Shown: positions 1 through 7,284 of the stretch, piece after piece
Numbering within the stretch: the stretch's first letter is position 1
How the letters are laid out: each line of letters begins with the position of its first letter
Origin: Pseudomonadota bacterium
Lineage (GTDB): Bacteria > Pseudomonadota > Alphaproteobacteria > Acetobacterales > Acetobacteraceae
Direction of reading: 5' to 3'
NCBI GenBank assembly: GCA_021784255.1
Contig: JAJXSZ010000051.1
Span: 1-12,495, forward strand
Length of the DNA stretch: 12,495 bases
The notes under the pieces: model-generated
What the model was told of the DNA's origin: nothing
The model's input: only the letters and a program-made list of their open reading frames with translations
The model's database searches: none
Made by a program: the position numbers and the translations under genes

Positions 1-50
1 GTGCCTTTTCTATGTTTTTTGCAAAATCAACAGATTATTTTATTTTTCTT
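1..50. other. AT-rich segment at the left edge
   Basis: About 38 of the first 50 bases are A or T, while the rest of the window is strongly GC-rich. The segment covers the region downstream of the IclR-family gene and its last five codons, which encode a lysine-rich tail. It contains a small perfect palindrome, TTTTGCAAAA, at 17-26. No rho-independent terminator (GC stem plus T-run) is visible for the minus-strand gene. It could be an intergenic spacer or the border of a region of different origin; the window ends too soon to tell. Confidence 0.6.
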
Positions 51-817
51 AGAGAGGACGGCAGCCTGCCGCCGAGCACCTGGGCAATCGCCTCGCGCAG
101 CTCCGCCGTGATGTCCGCCACCCGCGCATCGGTCAGGAAGGACACCGGCGCCGAGACCGAGATCGCCACCGCGGCCTCGCCGTTGCGCTCATGGACCGGC
201 AGCGCGATGCCGCCGCATTCCGGCACGAACTGCGCCCGGTCGAGCGCGTAGCCGCGCGCCAGCGTCTCGGCGACGAAGCCGCGGACATGCGCCTGCGTGT
301 AGCCCCGCGCCGCGAAGGCCGGGGCGTTGCCGGCAAGGACCAGCTCGCGGGTGGCGGCATCGAGCGGCAGCAGCAGCGCCGCGGCACCAGGCCCGAGCCC
401 GAGCGGCAGCCGGTCGCCGATGCCGCTGGTCAGCGCCTGCAGCGGGGCGGAGCCGACATGCATGTCGAGCACCACGGCATCGAAGCCCGCGCGCTCCACC
501 AGATAGACCGTGCAGCCGTGGCGCGACGCCATCTCCACCAGCAGCGGGCGCCACTGCCGCAGCCGGTCGCGCACCGCGCCGTCGAGCTGGGCCAGTGCGA
601 AAATCGCCGGGCCGAGCCGATAGCGGCCGCGGCCGCGCTTCTCGACGAACCCGAATTTGGCCAGCGCCGTCAGGCTGCGGTGGATGCCCGATTTCGTCTC
701 CTCCAGCGCCTGCGCCAGGTCACCGAGGCTCACCCCCTGCGCGCCGCCGCGGCCGATCTGCAGCAGCGCGCGCGCCGCGCGTTCGGCGTTCGAGGAGGAG
801 GAGAAGCGGGGCGGCAT
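35..817 (-). CDS. IclR-family transcriptional regulator
   Basis: A 260-residue protein of the usual IclR length. An N-terminal winged helix-turn-helix (about residues 8-70) includes a recognition-helix-like stretch around SGIHRSLTALAKFGFVEK and a wing ending RGRYRLG. An effector-binding domain follows (about 80-245), with the family's LGLGPGAAALLLPL segment and the ECGGIALPVHERNGEAAVA stretch near the end. Such proteins usually bind a small carboxylic or aromatic ligand and act as dimers or tetramers on palindromic operators. I chose the ATG at 817; an in-frame TTG at 826 would add three residues but lies inside the palindrome and has no ribosome site. The only Shine-Dalgarno candidate for ATG 817 is a weak GGA. 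The gene is divergent from the hyu-transporter operon, so it probably controls that operon and itself (inference). Its final codons are unusually AT-rich. Confidence 0.93.
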   Translation of the reverse strand: MPPRFSSSSNAERAARALLQIGRGGAQGVSLGDLAQALEETKSGIHRSLTALAKFGFVEKRGRGRYRLGPAIFALAQLDGAVRDRLRQWRPLLVEMASRHGCTVYLVERAGFDAVVLDMHVGSAPLQALTSGIGDRLPLGLGPGAAALLLPLDAATRELVLAGNAPAFAARGYTQAHVRGFVAETLARGYALDRAQFVPECGGIALPVHERNGEAAVAISVSAPVSFLTDARVADITAELREAIAQVLGGRLPSSLRKIK

Positions 818-819
818 GA

Positions 820-836
820 ATTCCAACTATTGGAAT
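820..836. promoter_or_regulatory. Palindromic operator candidate for the IclR-family regulator
   Basis: A perfect inverted repeat, ATTCCAA-CTA-TTGGAAT, with 7-base arms and a 3-base centre. It ends three bases before the regulator's ATG and covers where its ribosome site would be. IclR-family operators are often palindromes of about this size containing TTCCA/TGGAA half-sites. A protein bound here could block the regulator gene. The right arm also contains TTGGAA (830-835), a possible -35-like element for the plus-strand operon. Binding by this particular protein is inference. Confidence 0.65.
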
Positions 837-856
837 ATACATTAACGTTCGGTCCG

Positions 857-862
857 ATTATA
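857..862 (-). promoter_or_regulatory. -10 element candidate for the regulator gene
   Basis: Read on the minus strand, this is a perfect TATAAT hexamer, 40 bases upstream of the regulator's ATG. No good TTGACA-like -35 is seen at the standard spacing (the sequence there is GC-rich), so the promoter may be activator-dependent or the match accidental. A small palindrome, TCGG-T-CCGA, sits next to it at 849-857. For the opposite direction, a weak pair TTAACG (842-847) and AACAAT (865-870), with 17 bases between, is the best candidate I can see for the hyu operon. Confidence 0.4.
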
Positions 863-974
863 GAAACAATCTTGACGCGCCGCGAGCCCAGGGCGAGGAT
901 TTTGCCATGCTGCCCGGCCGCGTGCCGTGCGGTGATGGAGGTTCCGGCCCTGGGCAGCGCCGGCGACGATCAGA

Positions 975-1006
975 GGCCGGCGCAACAGGCCGGCGGGACA
1001 AGGGAG
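975..1006 (+). promoter_or_regulatory. Hairpin leader and ribosome binding site of hyuA
   Basis: GCCGGC (976-981) and GCCGGC (989-994) can pair around the loop GCAACAG to form a 6-bp GC stem. It is followed by a GGGAG Shine-Dalgarno (1002-1006) five bases before the hyuA ATG at 1012. Nearly the same element, with one extra base, precedes the binding-protein gene at 4721-4740. There is no T-run, so it is not a typical terminator. It may affect translation initiation or mRNA stability (inference). Confidence 0.5.
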
Positions 1007-1011
1007 CGGAC

Positions 1012-3063
1012 ATGGCGTGGCGCGTTGGCGTTGATTCCGGCGGAACCTTCACCGATGTCTGTCTGTTCGACGACGCCAGCGGCCGCGTCGAGGTCTGGAA
1101 AGTCTCCTCGACGCCCGACGACCCCTCGCGCGGCATTGCCCAGGGGGTGGAGGAAGGCGTCGGCGGCATCGGCGCGCGGGTGGCCGATGTCGGCTATTTC
1201 GGCCACGGCACGACCGTCGGGACCAACGCGCTGATCCAGCATCGCGGCGCGCGCACCGGGCTGATCACCACCGCGGGATTTCGCGACCTGCTGGAGATCG
1301 GGCGGCAGAAGCGGCCGGACCTCTACGACCTGCAGGCGGACAAGCCGCCGGTGCTGGTGGCGCGCGACCTGCGCCTCGAGGTGCCGGAGCGGGTGCTGTT
1401 CGATGGGCGGATCGAGACCGCGCTCGACGAGCAGGCGGTGCGCGAGGCGGCGCGGGCGTTGCGCGAGGCCGGCGTGCAGGCGGTGGCGGTCTGTTTTCTC
1501 TACGGTTTCGTCCGCCCCGAGCACGAGGCGGCGGCGCGGCGCATCGTCGCCGAGGAATGCCCCGACGCCTTCGCCTGCGCGAGCCATGGCGTGGCGCCCG
1601 AGTTCCGCGAATACGAGCGGCTGTCGACGGTGGTGGTGAACGCCTATCTCGGGCCGGTGATGCAGCGCTATATCCGCCGCCTGGCGGAGCGGCTCGCGAG
1701 CCTGGGCCTGGCCGTGCCGCCGCACCTCACGCAGTCCAACGGCGGCGTCATCGGCTTCGAGCAGGCCGGGCGGATGCCGGTGCGCACGGTGCTCTCCGGG
1801 CCTTCGACCGGGGTCATCGCCGCGCAGGAAGTCGGCCGCATGGCCGGCATCGGCAACCTCATCACCTTCGACATGGGCGGGACCAGCACCGACGTCGCGC
1901 TGCTGCAGGACGGGGTGTGCCGGCTCGCCAGCGAGGCGGTGGTGCATGGCTATCCGATCAAGGCGCCGATGCTCGACATCCACACCGTGGGCGCCGGCGG
2001 CGGCTCCATCGCCTATGTCGACAGCGGCGGGCTGCTGAAGGTCGGGCCGCGCAGCGCCGGCGCCTATCCGGGGCCGGTCTGCTACGGCAACGGCAACGAG
2101 GAGCCGACCGTCACCGACGCCAACGTGGTGCTGCAGACGCTGAACCCGACCCACCTGCTCGGCGGGCGCATGCCGGTGGACCAGGCGCTGGCGAAGCGCG
2201 CGATCGGGCGCCTCGCCGAGCGGCTCGGCATGGAGCTGATGGCGACGGCCCAGGGCATCCTTGCGGTCGTCACCGCCAACATGGCGCGCGCCATCCGCGT
2301 CATCTCGGTGCAGCGCGGGCACGATCCGCGCGACTACACGCTGGCCGCCTTCGGCGGCGCCGGGCCGCTGCACGCCGCCCGCCTGGCGCGCGAGCTCGAT
2401 ATCGGGCGCATCCTGGTGCCGCGCTATCCCGGCATCCTCTGCGCCATGGGGCTGTTGCTGACCGATCTGCGCGCGGATTTCGCCAGCACGCGGCTGGTCA
2501 CGCTGGGGCACGCGGCGCTCGAGGAGATGAGCGGCGCCTTCGCCGAGCTGACGCGCCAGGCGGAGGAATGGTTCGAGGCCGAGCACATCGGGCCCGCCGC
2601 CCAGCGCCTCACGCGCAACGTGGACATGCGCTACGCCGGGCAGAATTACGAGATCGCGGTGCCGGTGCCGGAGGGACCGGTCGGCCCGGCGACGCTCGAT
2701 GCGCTGGCGGAAGGTTTCGCCCGCGCGCATGAGCGGCTCTACGGCTTCGTCGCCGAGGGCGAGCCGGTGCAGCTCGTCACCTTCCGCGTCGAGGCCGCGG
2801 GGCTGGTGCGCAAGGCGGCGTTCCGCAAGCTCGCCGAGCGCGGGGCCGATGCCGCCGCGGCGATCGTCGGCAGCCGCGAGGTGTGGCTGGCGGAGGCCGG
2901 GGGTTTCGTCGCCTGCCCGGTCTACGACCGCACCAGGCTCGAGGCCGGCAACCGCATCGCCGGGCCGGCGATCGTCGAGCAGATGGATGCCACCACGGTG
3001 GTGCCGCCCGGCATGACCGCGCGCGTCGATACCTATGCCAACCTGATCCTGGAGGCCGCGTGA
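1012..3063 (+). CDS. hyuA: Hydantoinase/oxoprolinase family protein, subunit A
   Basis: A 683-residue protein of the HyuA family (N-methylhydantoinase A, 5-oxoprolinase and acetone/acetophenone carboxylase relatives), the usual length for a separate A subunit. Family hallmarks in order: the N-terminal nucleotide-binding motif GVDSGGTFTD (6-15), HGTTVGTNAL (65-74), QSNGG (241-245), LSGPSTGV (261-268), a second phosphate-binding motif FDMGGTSTDV (286-295), HTVGAGGGSI (324-333), VGPRSAGAYPGP (344-355) and PTVTDANVVL (365-374). This subunit normally binds and hydrolyses ATP to drive opening or carboxylation of the substrate held with HyuB. ATG 1012 has a GGGAG site five bases upstream and places the first motif at the family's usual position. 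An in-frame ATG at 907, with GAGG eight bases upstream, would add 35 arginine/glycine-rich residues and seems less likely. The gene overlaps hyuB by four bases. The substrate cannot be assigned. Confidence 0.95.
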   Translation: MAWRVGVDSGGTFTDVCLFDDASGRVEVWKVSSTPDDPSRGIAQGVEEGVGGIGARVADVGYFGHGTTVGTNALIQHRGARTGLITTAGFRDLLEIGRQKRPDLYDLQADKPPVLVARDLRLEVPERVLFDGRIETALDEQAVREAARALREAGVQAVAVCFLYGFVRPEHEAAARRIVAEECPDAFACASHGVAPEFREYERLSTVVVNAYLGPVMQRYIRRLAERLASLGLAVPPHLTQSNGGVIGFEQAGRMPVRTVLSGPSTGVIAAQEVGRMAGIGNLITFDMGGTSTDVALLQDGVCRLASEAVVHGYPIKAPMLDIHTVGAGGGSIAYVDSGGLLKVGPRSAGAYPGPVCYGNGNEEPTVTDANVVLQTLNPTHLLGGRMPVDQALAKRAIGRLAERLGMELMATAQGILAVVTANMARAIRVISVQRGHDPRDYTLAAFGGAGPLHAARLARELDIGRILVPRYPGILCAMGLLLTDLRADFASTRLVTLGHAALEEMSGAFAELTRQAEEWFEAEHIGPAAQRLTRNVDMRYAGQNYEIAVPVPEGPVGPATLDALAEGFARAHERLYGFVAEGEPVQLVTFRVEAAGLVRKAAFRKLAERGADAAAAIVGSREVWLAEAGGFVACPVYDRTRLEAGNRIAGPAIVEQMDATTVVPPGMTARVDTYANLILEAA

Positions 3064-4718
3064 ACCAGCTCCTGCCCGTGGCCGGCAAGCCGGCCCTCGA
3101 CCCGATCACCGTCGAGGTGATCGGCAGCGCGCTGTCGTCCATCACCGAGGAAATGGGCGAGACGCTGGTGCGCGCGAGCTACTCGACCAACATCAAGGAA
3201 CGGCGCGACTGCTCGACGGCGCTGTTCAACCACAACGGCGACACGCTCTGCCAGGCCGAGCACATCCCGATGCATCTCGGCAGCTTCATCGGCATCCTGC
3301 CGCATATCCTCAAGCGCCACCCGGCGGCGGAGATGCGCCCCGGCGACGTCTTCATCGGCAACGATGCCTATGAGGGCGGCGGGACGCATCTGCCCGATTT
3401 CGTGCTGGCGGAGCCGGTCTTCGTCGATGGCGAGATCGTCGCCTGGGCGGTCAACACCGCCCACCACGCCGACTTCGCCGATCGCGGGCACGCGCATATC
3501 TACCAGGAAGGGCTGCGCATCCCGCCGATCCGCCTCTACCGCGCCGGCGTGCTGCAGCACGACGTGCAGGAGCTGATCCTGCTCAACTGCCAGGTGCCGC
3601 GCGAGCGGCTCTCCGACCTGCGCGCGCAGATGGCGGCGAACCGGCTCGGCGTGCAGCGGATGACGGCGCTGTGCGCGAAGTATGGCCGCGACACCGTGCT
3701 CGCCGCCGGCGACGCGCTGCTCGACTACGCCGAGCGCAAGATGCGCGCCGGCATCGCCGCGATCCCGGACGGCACCTATCGTTTCGCCGATATGTTCGAC
3801 AACCCGGAAACCGACGAGTCGATGCCGGTCTCCTGCGCCATCACCGTCGCCGGCGAGTCGATGCATCTCGAGTTCGACGCGCCGGACCAGGTGCGCGCCG
3901 GGCTCAACATGGTCTACACCGCGCTGCTCTCCACCGTTTATTACGCGGTCAAGACGGTGGTCGACCCGACGGTGCTGCCCAATGCCGGGCTGGCGCGCCC
4001 GCTCAGCGTCGCCGCGCGCCAGGGCAGCATCCTCAACTGCAGCCATCCGGCCGCGGTGAACGGGCGCATCGCCGCCTGCCAGCGCGTGGTCGACCTGATC
4101 CACGGGGCGCTCGCGCCGGTGGTGCCGGAGCGGGTGACGGCGGCCAGCAACGGCGCCGTCGCCTCCGCGACCTTCGTCGGCGAGCGGCCCGATGACGGCT
4201 CGATCTGGGTCTATCTCGAAACGATCGGCGGCGGCTCCGGCGCGCGGGCGGGCAAGGACGGGCTCGATGGCGTGCACGTGCACATGACCAACACCTCGAA
4301 CCTCCCCGCCGAGGCGCTGGAGCTCGAATATCCGCTGACGCTGCTGCGCTACGAGCTGGTCGACGGCTCGGGCGGCGCGGGCACGCACCGCGGCGGCATG
4401 GGGCTGCGGCGCGTCTATCGCGCCGAGGCGCCGTGCCGGGTGCGGATCGACAGCTCGCGCCTGCTTTCCGCCCCCTGGGGCCTGGCCGGCGGCCTGCCCG
4501 GCGGCAGCAGCGCCTTCGTCTACGGCCCCGGCGTGCAGCCGTTCGACCACGGCTCGGGCAAGCTCGAGCCGGGCCAGGTGATCGAGATCGTGACCCCCGG
4601 CGCCGGCGGCTACGGGCCGCCCGGCGGGCGCGATCCCGAGGCCATCCGCCGCGATCTCGCCGAGAAGCGGATTGACCCAGGCACCGCGGCGCGGGTCTAT
4701 AGCTTCACAACGCACTAA
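3060..4718 (+). CDS. hyuB: Hydantoinase/oxoprolinase family protein, subunit B
   Basis: A 552-residue HyuB-family protein, partner of the preceding subunit in an ATP-dependent cytoplasmic amidohydrolase or carboxylase. Visible family blocks: DPITVEVIGSALSSITEEMG (14-33) leading into an ERRDCS segment, AEHIPMHLGS (66-75), GDVFIGNDAYEGGGTHLPD (95-113), HHAD (135-138), EGLRIPP (150-156), GGGSGARAGKDG (390-401) and a C-terminal VTPGAGGYGPP (511-521). The usual NDPY is NDAY here. The GTG start at 3060 overlaps the hyuA stop as GTGA and has GGAGG at 3051-3055, four bases upstream. A second in-frame GTG at 3078 is possible but has no comparable ribosome site. The overlap suggests translational coupling and equal amounts of the two subunits. 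Known relatives open hydantoins or 5-oxoproline or carboxylate ketones; which applies here is unknown. Confidence 0.95.
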   Translation: MNQLLPVAGKPALDPITVEVIGSALSSITEEMGETLVRASYSTNIKERRDCSTALFNHNGDTLCQAEHIPMHLGSFIGILPHILKRHPAAEMRPGDVFIGNDAYEGGGTHLPDFVLAEPVFVDGEIVAWAVNTAHHADFADRGHAHIYQEGLRIPPIRLYRAGVLQHDVQELILLNCQVPRERLSDLRAQMAANRLGVQRMTALCAKYGRDTVLAAGDALLDYAERKMRAGIAAIPDGTYRFADMFDNPETDESMPVSCAITVAGESMHLEFDAPDQVRAGLNMVYTALLSTVYYAVKTVVDPTVLPNAGLARPLSVAARQGSILNCSHPAAVNGRIAACQRVVDLIHGALAPVVPERVTAASNGAVASATFVGERPDDGSIWVYLETIGGGSGARAGKDGLDGVHVHMTNTSNLPAEALELEYPLTLLRYELVDGSGGAGTHRGGMGLRRVYRAEAPCRVRIDSSRLLSAPWGLAGGLPGGSSAFVYGPGVQPFDHGSGKLEPGQVIEIVTPGAGGYGPPGGRDPEAIRRDLAEKRIDPGTAARVYSFTTH

Positions 4719-4720
4719 CA

Positions 4721-4760
4721 GCCGGCCGCAACAGGCCGGCAGCAACAGGGAAGAGGAGGG
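4721..4760 (+). promoter_or_regulatory. Hairpin leader and ribosome binding site of the binding-protein gene
   Basis: GCCGGCC (4721-4727) and GGCCGGC (4734-4740) are exact reverse complements around a GCAACA loop. The stem of 7 GC pairs begins two bases after the hyuB stop. GCAACAGG recurs at 4742-4749, followed by a strong GGAGGG site (4755-4760). No T-run follows, so readthrough into the transporter genes is expected. A hairpin at this spot could protect or process the message so that the binding protein is made in excess (inference). It closely matches the hyuA leader at 975-994. Confidence 0.55.
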
Positions 4761-4764
4761 AGAT

Positions 4765-6282
4765 GTGGTTGAATTGTCGCGCCGTGAGTGGCTGATCGGG
4801 GCCGCTGCCTTGCCGGTACTGGCCGAAACGGCGCGGGCGGCGCCGGCGGACACGCTGCGCTTCGGGCTGTCGTCCTATCCGCCGAGCCTGCAGCCCTGGG
4901 TCAACACCGGCACCGCGGCACTCACCGTCAAGACGCTGCTGCATCGCGGCCTGCTGATGTTCGGCACCGACGGCAAGGTGAAGGGCGCGCTGGCGAGCAG
5001 CTGGGCGCGCGACGGCAAGAACGGCTGGACCTTCAAGCTGCGCGACGCCCAGTTCCACAACGGCCAGCCGGTGACGGCCGCGGACGTGAAGTGGTGCCTC
5101 GAGCAGATCATGGCGCCGACCTCGACCGCCTATCTGCGCGGCCAGTTCCAGGCGATCGCCTCGATCGAGGCGCCGGACGCCAAGACGGTGCGCATCATCA
5201 TGAAGCAGCCGACGGTGACGCTGCCGCTGATGCTGGCGACCCCGTTCGCGCCGATCATCGCCAAGGGATCGCTCAACGCCGCGGGCGGCATCGGCGCCGG
5301 GCCCTACACGCTCACCGCGCAGGAACGCGGCGTGTCGCTCTCCTTCGCCGCCTTCGCGAAGTTCTACGAGCCGGGCCACCCGAAGCTGCGCCAGATCCAC
5401 ATGCCGGTCTACGCCGACGAGAACGCCCGCGTGGCGGCGTTGCAGTCGGGTGACGTGGACATGATCGAATACGTGCCGTGGCAGGCGATGGCGGGCATCC
5501 AGAAGAACCCCAAGCTGCTGCTCAACACCGTGGACGGGCCCTACATGGCGCTGGCCTTCAACGGCGGCACCGGGCCGTTCAAGGACGAGCGGCTGCGCCA
5601 GGCGGTGGCGCACGCCATCCGCCGCGAGGAGATCGTCGCCGCCGCCTTCTTCGGCCGCGGCACCGTGCTCGAGGGCCTGCCGATCACCAAGTCCAGCGAG
5701 TTCTACGATCCGAAATACGCGCATGGCTGGAACTACGATCCCAAGCTCGCCAAGCAGCTGATGGCCGCCGCCGGCGTGCCCAACGGCTTCGACTGCACGC
5801 TGCTCTCGACCGCGCAGTACGGCATGCACCTGGCCACCGCCCAGGTGGTGCAGCAGCATCTCGGCGCGATCGGCATCAAGGTGAAGCTCGACCTGCCGGA
5901 CTGGGCGACGCGCGTGGCGATGGGCAATCGCGGCCAGTACGAGTTCTGCGTGCAGGGCCAGACCGCGGACAACAACGATCCCGACGGGCTCTCGGCCTAT
6001 ATCGACGGCACCCTGCCGCCGGACAACGCGCGCAGCTACCACCTGCCGACGCCCGAGATCCACAAGCTGCTGGTCGAGGGCCGCGCCGAGTTCGACCCCG
6101 CGAAGCGGCGCGCGATCTACGACGAGCTGCAGCGGGTGGCGCTGAAGGTGGTGCCGCTCGCCTCGCTGTGCTGGCGCGCGCAGGGCTACGCGATGACCCG
6201 GAACGTGCATGGCTTCACCAACATGCCGGGCGGGCTCAACTTCTACTCCGGCTACTCGCTGGAGAACGTGTACTTCGCATGA
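4765..6282 (+). CDS. ABC transporter substrate-binding protein, family 5 (peptide/opine/nickel type)
   Basis: A 505-residue periplasmic binding protein of the SBP_bac_5 (DppA/OppA) family, which captures the solute and delivers it to the membrane permease. The N-terminus has SRREWL (5-10), a short hydrophobic run and an ARA-like cleavage site near 23-25. This resembles a twin-arginine (Tat) signal with W in place of F, although ordinary Sec export is also possible. The family signature region is GWTFKLRDAQFHNGQPVTAA (87-106), continuing DVKW; further family-like segments include GAGPYTLTAQERG and AFNGGTGPFKDERLRQAVAHAI. The GTG at 4765 has GGAGGG four bases upstream; the overlapping ATG at 4763 is in another frame and stops after ten codons, and an in-frame TTG at 4774 is an alternative start. 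The operon context with HyuAB suggests a cyclic amide, peptide or amino-acid derivative as ligand, but specificity cannot be read. Confidence 0.93.
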   Translation: MVELSRREWLIGAAALPVLAETARAAPADTLRFGLSSYPPSLQPWVNTGTAALTVKTLLHRGLLMFGTDGKVKGALASSWARDGKNGWTFKLRDAQFHNGQPVTAADVKWCLEQIMAPTSTAYLRGQFQAIASIEAPDAKTVRIIMKQPTVTLPLMLATPFAPIIAKGSLNAAGGIGAGPYTLTAQERGVSLSFAAFAKFYEPGHPKLRQIHMPVYADENARVAALQSGDVDMIEYVPWQAMAGIQKNPKLLLNTVDGPYMALAFNGGTGPFKDERLRQAVAHAIRREEIVAAAFFGRGTVLEGLPITKSSEFYDPKYAHGWNYDPKLAKQLMAAAGVPNGFDCTLLSTAQYGMHLATAQVVQQHLGAIGIKVKLDLPDWATRVAMGNRGQYEFCVQGQTADNNDPDGLSAYIDGTLPPDNARSYHLPTPEIHKLLVEGRAEFDPAKRRAIYDELQRVALKVVPLASLCWRAQGYAMTRNVHGFTNMPGGLNFYSGYSLENVYFA

Positions 6283-6332
6283 ACCGCACCGCGCGGAGCA
6301 CGATGCGCGCCGCGCGGGCGCCGCGGCGCTGA
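6279..6332 (+). other. 17-codon mini-ORF bridging the binding-protein and permease genes
   Basis: The open frame MNRTARSTMRAARAPRR begins with an ATG overlapping the binding-protein stop as ATGA. It ends with TGA one base before the permease ATG at 6334. GGAG at 6295-6298 lies four bases before an internal in-frame ATG (6303). The permease gene itself has no Shine-Dalgarno sequence just upstream. The mini-ORF could carry ribosomes across the gap and couple translation of the two genes; the peptide shows no recognisable function. A chance open frame in GC-rich DNA is also quite possible. Confidence 0.3.
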
Positions 6333-6333
6333 C

Positions 6334-7284
6334 ATGCTGTTCGTGCTGAAGCGCATCGGGGTCTCCGTGCTGCTCGTCTGGGTGGTGGCGACGATCGTCT
6401 TCCTCGCCATCCGGATGGTGCCCGGGGACCCCGCGACGATCCTGCTCAGCCAGGGCGGCGTGGCGCCCGATCCCGCCGCGGTCGCCCAGCTGCGCATCCA
6501 GCTCGGGCTCAACCAGCCGCTCGGCATGCAATACGTCGCCGACATGCACCGGCTGCTGGTGGGCGATCTCGGCCAGTCGCTGCAGGATCAGACGCCGGTC
6601 GCCGGCGAGATCCTGCGCCGCCTGCCGCGCACGCTCGAGCTGATCGGCGCGGCGGCGGTGCTGGCGGTGCTGCTCGGGCTGCCGGCGGGGCTGCTGGCAG
6701 CGATCCGCCGCGGCGGCGCCTTCGACCGCATCGCCTCCTGGCTCGCCGCGGTGGCGCTGGCGGTGCCGATCTTCGTCGTCGGCACGCTGATGGTGGCGAT
6801 CTTCGCCCAGGGGCTGCACTGGGCGCCGGCTGGCGGCTACGTATCCTTCGCGCGCCATCCGCTGCGCCATCTCGAGCTGCTGGCGATGCCGGCGGCGACG
6901 ATCGCGATCGGCCTGGCGGCGATCCTGTTCCGCATGACCCGCGCCGCGGTGCTCGACGTGTCGATGCGCGACTATATCCGCACCGCGCGCGCCAAGGGCG
7001 TGGCGCCGCGGCGCATCCTCGCCCGCCACGTGCTGCGCAACGCGCTGATGCCGATCGTGACGGTGCTGGCGCTCAATCTCGGCTCGCTGCTCGGCGGCAC
7101 GGTGCTGGTCGAATATGTGTTCAACTGGCCGGGGCTTTCCGGCCTGCTGGTCGATGCGGTCAACGCACGCGACTATCCCGAGGTGCAGGGGGTGGTGCTG
7201 GTGATCTCGGTGCTGTTCGTGGCGCTGAACCTGGTGGTCGATCTGCTCTACGCGCTGCTCGATCCGCGCGTGCGGCACGGCTGA
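6334..7284 (+). CDS. ABC transporter permease, DppB/OppB type
   Basis: A 316-residue inner-membrane protein of the binding-protein-dependent permease family, first of the two pore-forming subunits of a peptide-type importer. The N-terminus has a first membrane helix (about 9-27) ending in the DppB/OppB hallmark MVPGDP (28-33). A periplasmic loop with LGLNQPLG follows, then helices at about 102-124, 135-158, 184-203, 243-262 and 285-307. The cytoplasmic EAA-type loop, which docks onto the ATPase, is TARAKGVAPRRILARHVLRN (217-236). The C-terminal DLLYALLDPRVR is typical. The ATG at 6334 is the only start in frame; no ribosome site is evident, so translation may depend on the preceding mini-ORF. 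The stop overlaps the next start by one base (TGATG). Confidence 0.95.
   Translation: MLFVLKRIGVSVLLVWVVATIVFLAIRMVPGDPATILLSQGGVAPDPAAVAQLRIQLGLNQPLGMQYVADMHRLLVGDLGQSLQDQTPVAGEILRRLPRTLELIGAAAVLAVLLGLPAGLLAAIRRGGAFDRIASWLAAVALAVPIFVVGTLMVAIFAQGLHWAPAGGYVSFARHPLRHLELLAMPAATIAIGLAAILFRMTRAAVLDVSMRDYIRTARAKGVAPRRILARHVLRNALMPIVTVLALNLGSLLGGTVLVEYVFNWPGLSGLLVDAVNARDYPEVQGVVLVISVLFVALNLVVDLLYALLDPRVRHG

Noticed and set aside
872..903. TTGACG (872-877) as a -35 for the hyu operon
   Set aside because: No reasonable -10 hexamer at 16-18 bases; GATTTT at 898-903 is 20 bases away, so the match is probably accidental.
191..1234. 347-codon plus-strand frame opposite the IclR-family gene, reaching into hyuA
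   Set aside because: It overlaps hyuA in another frame, crosses the divergent promoter region and shows no domain pattern.
970..2730. 586-codon minus-strand frame opposite hyuA
   Set aside because: Same compositional signature of a shadow frame, and it crosses the hyuA leader and coding region without its own promoter or ribosome site.
4721..4740. Hairpin after hyuB as an intrinsic terminator
   Set aside because: The stem is followed by a purine-rich ribosome site rather than a T-run, and the downstream gene belongs to the same operon by layout.
3033..4853. 606-codon minus-strand open frame opposite hyuB
   Set aside because: Low-complexity Arg/Ala/His-rich product with no motifs; a shadow of the clearly recognisable hyuB.
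4705..7278. 857-codon open frame on the minus strand opposite the binding-protein and permease genes
   Set aside because: Its product is rich in His, Arg, Gln and Asp with no domain pattern, typical of the antisense frame of GC-rich genes. The plus-strand genes have clear family motifs over the same stretch.
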